A stretch of 64,000 nucleotides of DNA, taken from assembly GCF_004118975.1 (NCBI RefSeq), contig NZ_CP035376.1, positions 1,116,001 through 1,180,000 of the forward strand. The letters are read 5' to 3'. Below the pieces are notes generated by a model. The model ran no database searches and had not been told where the DNA came from. It was given only the letters and a program-made list of their open reading frames with translations. Position 1 is the stretch's first letter, and each line of letters opens with the position of its first letter. Positions 57,488 through 64,000 of the stretch are shown one piece after another. A program made the translations under genes and the position numbers. The stretch is from Luteimonas sp. YGD11-2. Its GTDB lineage: Bacteria > Pseudomonadota > Gammaproteobacteria > Xanthomonadales > Xanthomonadaceae.

Positions 57488-60049
57488 GTGACCAGCAGAC
57501 ATCCGCTCCCGGCCGCGATCGCCATCGCACTGGCCGCCCTTGCCGCGCCCGGCGCGTTCGCGCAGTCGCTCGCACCGCCCACCCCCGGCATGGATGCCAC
57601 CGATCTCGACCGCGTCGTGGTGCATGGCCAGTACGAATCGCAGATGCGCGCGATCGACTTCAAGCGCGCGTCCGATGCCATCCAGGACACCGTGTCCGCG
57701 GACTCCATGGGCCAGTACCCCGACCAGAACGTCGGCGAATCGCTGTCGCGCCTGCCGGGCATCAGCGTCACCCGCGACCAGGGCGAAGGCCGCTACGTGG
57801 TGATCCGCGGCCTCGATGCCGCACAGAATTCGGTCATGGTCGACGGCGTGGGCATGGGCACGCCGGAGGACAGCAGCCGCGCCGCACCGCTGGACGTGAT
57901 CCCCTCGGACTCCACCGAGCGGCTCACCGTGATCAAGGCGCCGACGCCGGACCTGCCCGGCGATTCGCTCGGCGGCACCATCCTGGTCGAATCGGCATCG
58001 GCCTTCGACCGCGACGGCCGCAACATGCGCCTCAAGGCCGAGCTCGACCACCAGACCCTCAGTGGCGAAACCAGCCCGAAGGCGGCATTCAACTTCAGCG
58101 ACATCTACAACGGCACCTTCGGCGTGGCCTTCGGCGTGAGCTGGCAGGACCGCGACTACGAGTCCGACAACATCGAGGTCGAATACGACGACCAGTTCGA
58201 GGATGTCACCGGCGAGCGCCTCACACCGGTGGAGGTCCAGCGTCGCAAGTACCAGATCAACCGCGAGCGCACCGGCGTCAACCTCAACCTCGACTGGCGG
58301 CCGGACAACAACAACCAGTACTACCTGCGCACGCTGTTCACCGACTTCACCGATGCCGAGACCCGCCAGAACCAGATCCTCCCGGTGGGCGAGGGCGACA
58401 TCGTCGATTACACCGGCGACAGCTGGACGGTGGAGAACATCGCCGCCGACGATTTCGGCCGCCGCCTGCGCTACCGCACCAAGGAGGAGGACAACCTCAC
58501 GATGAGCGCCGGTGGCATGAACCGCGTCGGCCAGGCGCGCTTCGACTACCAGCTCGGCTATACCAAGGCGCGCGAGCGTGTCGACGACGAGATCGAAATG
58601 CGCTTCGAGTACCTCGGCGATGACGATGTCGCGATCGGCATCGGTCCCGGCCGCATCCCCGCGTTCGATGTCATCGACCCGGCCGGCGGCGACGCCTGGC
58701 TGCGCAACGCCAACTACGGCCTCGACCGCCTGGTGATCGCGCCCAAACAGGTCGACGACGACTCCCTGAGCGCGAAGTTCGACGTCAGCTGGAACGGCGA
58801 CACCATGGCCGTGAAGGCCGGCGTTCTTGGCCGCTGGCGCGACCGCGACGTCAACGTCGACGAGGCCGAATACCGCCGTGGCCCGGACGTGGACCTTGCC
58901 GCATGGACCACCGGTTCGCCCGGCTATCGGCACGGGGACTACGGAGACGGCATGTCGTCTGCAGCGATGCGCCGCTTCGTGCGCGGGAACCGCGGTGCGT
59001 TTTCCGCGCGACCGCAGGACGTCGCCGAAAACACCATGGTCTCGCTGGTCGAGGACTACACCGCAAGCGAGGACGTGCTGGCCGGCTACCTGATGGGCAC
59101 GCGCGACATCGGCAACCTGCGCGTCATCGCCGGCGCGCGCGTTGAGCGCACGGAGTTCGACGCCACAGGCTGGATGGTCGACCTCGACGCGGACGGCGAG
59201 CTCACCGCCGCCCCGACGTCATCGTCGAGTTCGTACACCAGCGTGCTGCCTGGCCTGCACCTGCGCTACGACACCGGCAACGACTGGGTATTGCGCGGCG
59301 CTGTGACGAAAACGATCGCGCGGCCGACCTTCGGCGACATCTCGCCGCGGGTGAACATCCACCGCGACGACGGGGAGGTGTCGCTGGGCAATCCGCAGCT
59401 CGATCCCTACGAGTCGCTCAATGTCGATCTTTCCTTCGAGCGTTACCTCGGCGAGTCCGGCATCTTCTCCGCCGGCATCTTCCACAAATCGATCGACGGC
59501 TACATCGTCGAGACCTGGACCGGCAGCGATCCGCAGTTCCCGGGGTACGACGTCACCCGCCCGGTCAACGGCGAGGACGCGGAAGTACTCGGCGTCGAGC
59601 TCAACTGGCAGCAGAAGCTCGACTTCCTGCCCGGCGCATGGAGCGGCCTGCTGGTCGGCCTGAGCGGCACCTGGCTGGACACGGAGTTCGTTGCCGGCAC
59701 CGAGGACCGCGCAGGCGAGACGTTCGCGCTGCCGCTGTCTTCGGAGCGGCTGTACAGCGCGCACATCGGCTGGGAGAACGATCGCCTCAGCACGCGGCTG
59801 GCTGTCGTGCATCGCAGCGAGTACCTCGACGAAATCGGTGACGACGCCCGCTACGACCTGTGGGTCGCGCCCAACACACAACTCGACTTCAGCCTCGACT
59901 ACAGCATCAACAACGACTGGAGCGTGTACCTCGAAGCGGCGAACCTGCTCGATCGCCCGCTGGAGGTCTACCAGGGCTCGCGCGACTTCACCGTGCAGAA
60001 CGAGCTGTACGGCCGCAGCTACGCGCTCGGCGTCAAATTCAACTTCTAG
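57488..60049 (+). CDS. TonB-dependent receptor of the phytase module
   Basis: 853 residues from GTG 57488, which gives a clean signal peptide ending near PGAFAQS; GGA lies 7 bases upstream. An upstream GTG (57407) would lie inside the Pho box. The plug has QYPDQNVGESLSRLPGISV, RYVVIRGLDAAQNSVMVDG and RLTVIKAPTPDLPGDSLGG, a hallmark of the Xanthomonas/Caulobacter group (TIGR01782-type); the barrel ends in LGVKFNF. In this group receptors often pair with phytases or glycosidases. A phytate-derived or other phosphorylated ligand is the inference here. Confidence 0.9.
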   Translation: MTSRHPLPAAIAIALAALAAPGAFAQSLAPPTPGMDATDLDRVVVHGQYESQMRAIDFKRASDAIQDTVSADSMGQYPDQNVGESLSRLPGISVTRDQGEGRYVVIRGLDAAQNSVMVDGVGMGTPEDSSRAAPLDVIPSDSTERLTVIKAPTPDLPGDSLGGTILVESASAFDRDGRNMRLKAELDHQTLSGETSPKAAFNFSDIYNGTFGVAFGVSWQDRDYESDNIEVEYDDQFEDVTGERLTPVEVQRRKYQINRERTGVNLNLDWRPDNNNQYYLRTLFTDFTDAETRQNQILPVGEGDIVDYTGDSWTVENIAADDFGRRLRYRTKEEDNLTMSAGGMNRVGQARFDYQLGYTKARERVDDEIEMRFEYLGDDDVAIGIGPGRIPAFDVIDPAGGDAWLRNANYGLDRLVIAPKQVDDDSLSAKFDVSWNGDTMAVKAGVLGRWRDRDVNVDEAEYRRGPDVDLAAWTTGSPGYRHGDYGDGMSSAAMRRFVRGNRGAFSARPQDVAENTMVSLVEDYTASEDVLAGYLMGTRDIGNLRVIAGARVERTEFDATGWMVDLDADGELTAAPTSSSSSYTSVLPGLHLRYDTGNDWVLRGAVTKTIARPTFGDISPRVNIHRDDGEVSLGNPQLDPYESLNVDLSFERYLGESGIFSAGIFHKSIDGYIVETWTGSDPQFPGYDVTRPVNGEDAEVLGVELNWQQKLDFLPGAWSGLLVGLSGTWLDTEFVAGTEDRAGETFALPLSSERLYSAHIGWENDRLSTRLAVVHRSEYLDEIGDDARYDLWVAPNTQLDFSLDYSINNDWSVYLEAANLLDRPLEVYQGSRDFTVQNELYGRSYALGVKFNF

Positions 60050-60060
60050 GGGCACACACG

Positions 60061-61215
60061 ATGAAGCAGACAAGGGGTTTCCGCATCCCGCACGAACTCG
60101 CCGCCTGCGCACTGGCGCTGGCCATCGTCGCCTGCAGCAATGACGCGCCACCTCGACCGGCGGCGATGGATGCGGAGGATCGCGCCGACGTCGCCCGCGA
60201 AGCCAACCGCGCCGATGCCGCACGCGCGGTCGAGGTGCCCGAGGCATTCGCCACGCCGATGACGCCGGAGGACAACATCGACTCCGTTGCCAGCTGGACC
60301 GCAGCCGATGGCCGCGTGCTGCTGCTGGCCACCGCCAAGTCCACCCATCGCCTGGTGGTCTACGACGGTGCCACCGGTGAACGCGTCCGCCATGTGGGCG
60401 GGCAGGGCACGGGGCCAGGCGAGTTCGACCGGCCCAACGGTATCGCCATCGCCGATGACCTGGTGTTCGTAGTCGAGCGCGACAACCGCCGCGTGCAGGT
60501 GCTGCAGCTGCCGGACATGCGCACGGTGGCCGAGTTCGGCGCCGACGTGCTGCAGCTGCCGTACGGCATCTGGATCAACGACACCGGCGGCGGTTACGAG
60601 ATCTACGTGACCGATGCCTACATGGCCGGCGAGGATGCGCAGGGCGAGGACATCCTGCCGCCGCTGGAAGCGCTGGATCGTCGCGTACACCGTTTCGCCT
60701 TCTCGCGCGAGGGAGATGGATTCAGCGCACGCCATATCGACGCGTTCGGCGACACCTCGCCCGAGGGCGCGCTGCGCGTGGTCGAGTCCCTATGGGGCGA
60801 TCCCGCCAACGACCGCCTGTTGATCGCCGAGGAGGACGAGACCTACGCCAACGAGTTCAAGGTGTACGACCTGGAAGGCCGGTTCGCCGGGCGCACCATC
60901 GGCGCGCAGTTCCTGCAGGCGCAGGCCGAGGGGATCATGCTCAGGACCTGCGCCGACGGCAGCGGCTGGTGGATCACCACCGAGCAGGGCAAGGGACGTA
61001 CGGCGTTCCATCTGTTCGAACGCACGTCGCTCGAGCACGTCGGCGCCGTCAGCGGGCCGACGGTCGCCAACACCGATGGCATCTGGTTGCATGACGCGCC
61101 GACCGCACGCTTCCCCGATGGCGTGCTGTACGCGGTGCACGATGACCAGGGCGCGGTCGCCATCGACTGGCGCGACATCGCCAACGCACTGGAGCTGCCC
61201 GCATGCGCGCGCTGA
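60061..61215 (+). CDS. Beta-propeller phytase-like lipoprotein
   Basis: 384 residues. Lipobox IVAC (Cys25) predicts a lipoprotein. The propeller starts with TPEDNIDSVASW and continues with RLVVYDGATGERVRHVGG, FVVERDNRRVQVLQLPD, EEDETYANEFKVYDLEGRF and a closing TDGIWLHDAP. These acidic patterns fit the Ca-binding beta-propeller phytases (PF02333) of xanthomonads, which release phosphate from phytate. It starts 11 bp after the receptor stop, with AGGGG 8 bases before the ATG, and overlaps the next gene by 13 bases. NHL-like repeats in the middle make a non-phytase propeller a possible alternative. Confidence 0.78.
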   Translation: MKQTRGFRIPHELAACALALAIVACSNDAPPRPAAMDAEDRADVAREANRADAARAVEVPEAFATPMTPEDNIDSVASWTAADGRVLLLATAKSTHRLVVYDGATGERVRHVGGQGTGPGEFDRPNGIAIADDLVFVVERDNRRVQVLQLPDMRTVAEFGADVLQLPYGIWINDTGGGYEIYVTDAYMAGEDAQGEDILPPLEALDRRVHRFAFSREGDGFSARHIDAFGDTSPEGALRVVESLWGDPANDRLLIAEEDETYANEFKVYDLEGRFAGRTIGAQFLQAQAEGIMLRTCADGSGWWITTEQGKGRTAFHLFERTSLEHVGAVSGPTVANTDGIWLHDAPTARFPDGVLYAVHDDQGAVAIDWRDIANALELPACAR

Positions 61216-62660
61216 GCCATCGCGACCGCGCGGTTCCCCCGGGCCCGCGCCGGGCCGCTTCCTTCGCGGGTTGCCGGCGGCTGATGACGGCACTGCTGCT
61301 GGTCGTGCCGTTGACGGCGCCGGTGCTCGCCGCTGATCGCTTCGGCCCGGGCATCCATGCGCTCGAGCCGAACACCCTGGTGCCCTCCGGCGACCTGCAC
61401 TACGCGCCAGCCGCCCGCCCGGATCGCATCCTCGCCACGCCGGCGGCCGACCCCGCACGCGGCTTCCAGGTCTCCTGGCGCACCTCGGCGGGCATCGAGG
61501 CGCCAAGGCTGGAACTGGTGGTGGCCGACGATTCCCCGGCCGTGGGCGAGCCGCGCAGCCTGGCCGCGCGCAGCAGTGCCTTCGCGACCGGCAATGGCGC
61601 GGGCCACCAGCACCGGGTGGACGTGGACGGGCTCGAGCCCGACACGCTGTATGCCTTCCGCGTCGAGGGCGGCAACGGCTGGTGGAGCCCGTGGCGGCAG
61701 CTGCGCACCGCCGCCGCACCGGGCGCCGCGCTGGAGTTCCTGTACTTCGGCGACACCCAGAACAAGAACGCAAGCCACGGCAGCCGGGTGCTGCTGGAGG
61801 CGTTGCGGCATGCGCCGCAGGCGCGGCTGGCGCTGTTTGCCGGCGACCTCGTCAGCGGCGGCGATGGCGAGGACGACAACGAGTGGGGCGAGTGGGCCGA
61901 CATCACGGCAGCGATCGCCGCGACGATGCTGGTCGCCCCGGTGGCCGGCAACCACGAGTACTTCAAGCAATTCGAGGACACGCCCCGGGAGCGCCGCGTG
62001 CTCGGCCAGCACTGGCCGCACATGTTCGCGCTGCCGGACAACGGTGCGCCGGGTGCGGAGCGCACCACGTACTGGTTCGACATGCATGACGCGCGCTTCG
62101 TCGTGCTAGACGGCACCTCCGCGCTCGACCTGGGCACCGCGGCCGCGCAGGCGACGTGGCTGGATGGCGTGCTGCGCGACAACCCGCGCGCGTGGTCGAT
62201 CGTGGCCATCCACCAGCCGCTGTACTCGCCACGCGAGGGGCGCGACAACGCGCTGCTGCGCGAGCACCTGATGCCGGTGCTGGAGCGGCACCAGGTCGAC
62301 CTGGTGCTGCAGGGCCACGACCACACCTACGGCCGGCGCGCGGGCGATGCCGGTGCGGCCACGCCCCAGTACGTGGTGTCGGTGGCCGGTGCCAAGCAGT
62401 ACCTGCTCTCGCAGCAGGCGCGCGACACCATGGCGCCGGTGGCCGAGGACACCCAGCTGTTCCAGGTGCTGCGCATCGACGGCGACACCCTGCGTTACGA
62501 GGCGCGCACCGCCACCGGCAGGCTTTATGACGCGTTCTCGCTGGTCGGTACTGCGCGTGGCGCGCGCACGCTCGTCGAGCATCCGGAAGGGCGCGTCGCC
62601 CAGCGCGAATGCGGCCGCGAGGCCACGCTCAAGGGCCGCACCGACCGCTGCTGGGAATAG
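61203..62660 (+). CDS. Purple-acid-phosphatase-like metallophosphoesterase
   Basis: 485 residues. A fibronectin-III-like domain (about 75-170) precedes the calcineurin-like core. Metal ligands are in YFGDTQN, FAGDLVSGG, AGNHEYF, HQPLYSP and QGHDHTYGRR. This architecture is that of purple acid phosphatases, which strip phosphate from esters. Its N-terminus overlaps the phytase end by 13 bases; if the later ATG at 61284 is used, a signal peptide MTALLLVVPLTAPVLA appears directly. With the phytase and receptor it forms a phosphate-scavenging operon. Confidence 0.88.
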   Translation: MRALSHRDRAVPPGPRRAASFAGCRRLMTALLLVVPLTAPVLAADRFGPGIHALEPNTLVPSGDLHYAPAARPDRILATPAADPARGFQVSWRTSAGIEAPRLELVVADDSPAVGEPRSLAARSSAFATGNGAGHQHRVDVDGLEPDTLYAFRVEGGNGWWSPWRQLRTAAAPGAALEFLYFGDTQNKNASHGSRVLLEALRHAPQARLALFAGDLVSGGDGEDDNEWGEWADITAAIAATMLVAPVAGNHEYFKQFEDTPRERRVLGQHWPHMFALPDNGAPGAERTTYWFDMHDARFVVLDGTSALDLGTAAAQATWLDGVLRDNPRAWSIVAIHQPLYSPREGRDNALLREHLMPVLERHQVDLVLQGHDHTYGRRAGDAGAATPQYVVSVAGAKQYLLSQQARDTMAPVAEDTQLFQVLRIDGDTLRYEARTATGRLYDAFSLVGTARGARTLVEHPEGRVAQRECGREATLKGRTDRCWE

Positions 62661-62760
62661 CAGCGGGGGCGGCGCGGTAACCCTGCGTTCCACTGCTGGC
62701 AGGTGACGCCGGCACCGGGCGTCCCCATCCTTGGGGCATGTCCACCCTGCGGAGCCCGCC

Positions 62761-63618
62761 ATGAGCGCCATCGACCCGACCCGCTACGCCCGTGTTGCCG
62801 GCCGGCTGCGCGGCGCGCCCACCTCCGATGGCGCCGGCGTGCGCCTGACCCGCGTGATCGGCAGCCCGCAGCTGCCGGATCTCGATCCGTTCCTGCTGCT
62901 CGACGAATTCGGCACGGAACGTGCCGAGGACTACATCGCAGGCTTTCCCGAGCATCCGCACCGCGGCTTCGAGACCGTCACCTACATGCTCGACGGCCGC
63001 ATGCGCCACCGCGACAACAAGGGCCACGAGGGCCTGCTGGTGCCCGGCGGCGTGCAGTGGATGACCGCCGGCAGCGGCCTGGTGCACTCGGAAATGCCCG
63101 AGCAGGAAGCCGGCCGCATGCGCGGCTTCCAGCTGTGGGTGAACCTGCCGGCGAGGGACAAGATGACCGCCCCGCGCTACCAGGAGTTCGGCCCCGAGCG
63201 CATCCCGGTGGTGCGCCCGGCCGAAGGCGTCGAGGTCAGGGTGATCGCCGGCGAGGTCGACGGTGTCGCGGGCCCGATCGCCCAGCCGGCCACCGACCCG
63301 CTGTATCTCGACCTCGCCCTGGACGCAGGCCGTGACTGGACGCACCTGCTGCCTGAAGGCCACAACGCCTTCGTCTATGTCTACGAAGGCGCGCTGACCG
63401 TGGGCGAGGGCGATGACGCGCGGCCGCTGTCGGCACAGGAATTGGCGGTGCTCGGCGGTGGTGATGTGCTGCGCCTACGGGCGGACGTCGCGACGCGCGC
63501 GATCATCGTCGCCGGTCGCCCGCTGCGCGAGCCTGTGGCCCGCCACGGCCCGTTCGTCATGAACACCCGCGAGGAACTGATGCAGGCCTTCGTCGACTTC
63601 CAGGAAGGCCGCTTCTAG
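62761..63618 (+). CDS. Pirin family protein
   Basis: 285 residues. The bicupin has the metal His residues in FPEHPHRGFETVTYML and the HSEMPE motif. Pirins are often quercetinases or redox-sensing regulators; here the role is unknown. GGAG lies 7 bases before the ATG. It is 100 bp after the phosphatase gene. Confidence 0.93.
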   Translation: MSAIDPTRYARVAGRLRGAPTSDGAGVRLTRVIGSPQLPDLDPFLLLDEFGTERAEDYIAGFPEHPHRGFETVTYMLDGRMRHRDNKGHEGLLVPGGVQWMTAGSGLVHSEMPEQEAGRMRGFQLWVNLPARDKMTAPRYQEFGPERIPVVRPAEGVEVRVIAGEVDGVAGPIAQPATDPLYLDLALDAGRDWTHLLPEGHNAFVYVYEGALTVGEGDDARPLSAQELAVLGGGDVLRLRADVATRAIIVAGRPLREPVARHGPFVMNTREELMQAFVDFQEGRF

Positions 63619-63619
63619 C

Positions 63620-63656
63620 GGGCTGCAAGGCGACCGTATCGCGGTCGCCGCAGCCC
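63620..63656. terminator. Bidirectional hairpin between convergent genes
   Basis: A composite inverted repeat: outer arms GGGCTGC/GCAGCCC and inner arms GGCGACCG/CGGTCGCC with a 5-base loop and a 2-base bulge. It sits between the pirin gene and the convergent partial gene. There is no T run. Confidence 0.55.
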
Positions 63657-64000
63657 TCAGTTCGCCGAGAACCGCGCCTCGTCGAAGCGCAGCGATTCCA
63701 CCAGCCGCTGGTTCTCCTGCAGCTGCTCGCTGGTGCGCGCATGCAGCCACACGTGCATCACCTGCCCGTTGTCGAGTTCCACCAGCGTCTCGCGCACCAG
63801 CGTCGACGGATCCGCCGCCACCTCGCCGCGATACCAGCGGATCTCCTGCCCGGCCACCACGCCGCGCTCCTCGCGGTTGCTGCGTGCCGGCTCGAACGGC
63901 GAACTGCCGGCCAGGTACAGGCCGAATGCCTCGCGGCCGTCGGCATCGGTGGCCCGGCAGATCAGGAATGAATCGCTGCTGCGCTGCGTCCAGGTGAGCG
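63657..64000 (-). CDS. Unknown protein, 3' part
   Basis: The last 114 codons of a gene that begins beyond the window; the frame stays open to the edge, so the GTG at 63860 is not taken as the start. Visible text includes QRSSDSFLICRATDADGREAF, FEPARSNREERG and VRETLVELDNGQVMHVWLHARTSEQLQENQ. It looks like a beta-rich domain with a helical tail. No family recognised. Confidence 0.6.
   Translation of the reverse strand, partial: LTWTQRSSDSFLICRATDADGREAFGLYLAGSSPFEPARSNREERGVVAGQEIRWYRGEVAADPSTLVRETLVELDNGQVMHVWLHARTSEQLQENQRLVESLRFDEARFSAN

Noticed and set aside
63657..63860. 67-residue gene starting at GTG 63860
   Set aside because: The same frame continues open to the window edge with protein-like text, so this is the end of a larger gene.

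Overview
The window is GC-rich chromosomal DNA from a gammaproteobacterium of the Xanthomonadaceae/Lysobacteraceae (Lysobacter, Luteimonas, Xanthomonas relatives). Four observations point there: the perfect xanthomonad-type LexA box TTAGTAGTAATACTACTAA in front of lexA; the order lexA-recA-recX-alaS-csrA; three TonB-dependent receptors in 64 kb; and the overall coding style. No insertion sequence, prophage, CRISPR array or rRNA operon was seen. Four tRNA genes (Ser-GCU, Arg-ACG, Val-CAC, Phe-GAA) are present.

Layout. 1-3.2 kb: the end of rimM, then trmD, rplS, a small lipoprotein, an hslR-like S4 protein and a small exported protein. 3.4-14.9 kb, minus strand: glgE, treS-maltokinase, glgB and then mutS. 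The first three are translationally coupled and form the GlgE route from trehalose through maltose and maltose-1-phosphate to branched alpha-glucan. A TonB-dependent receptor diverges from glgE. 17.9-26.1 kb: pncC, a ubiB-like kinase, lexA, recA, recX, alaS and csrA. 26.1-31.6 kb: two tRNAs, an EcsC-like protein, an alpha/beta hydrolase, thiD, a SulP transporter and an ArsC-type reductase.

31.7-43.7 kb is the most distinctive block. On the minus strand it has a DAACS-type symporter, a YkuD-like lipoprotein, an RpiR/MurR-type regulator, an L-Ala-D/L-Glu (dipeptide) epimerase and an exported SH3/NlpC-P60 peptidase. Diverging from these are an exported transglutaminase-like protein, an Oar-like TonB-dependent receptor and an exported SxxK serine hydrolase. 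Together they look like a murein-peptide capture, trimming and catabolism locus, with promoters and a palindrome in the divergent gap.

43.8-57.3 kb is mainly housekeeping: tRNA-Val and tRNA-Phe, a coupled ftsY-asmA-like-mutY-yggX operon, htpG, rsmD, coaD, a lipoprotein, a ferredoxin, a gamma-glutamyltransferase gene broken by a one-base loss in a G run, a metallo-beta-lactamase-fold hydrolase, an unknown membrane-anchored protein and upp.

57.4-62.7 kb is a phosphate-scavenging module: a TonB-dependent receptor, a lipoprotein beta-propeller phytase and a purple-acid-phosphatase-like enzyme, preceded by Pho-box half-sites on an exact 11-bp period. A pirin gene and the 3' end of an unknown gene close the window.
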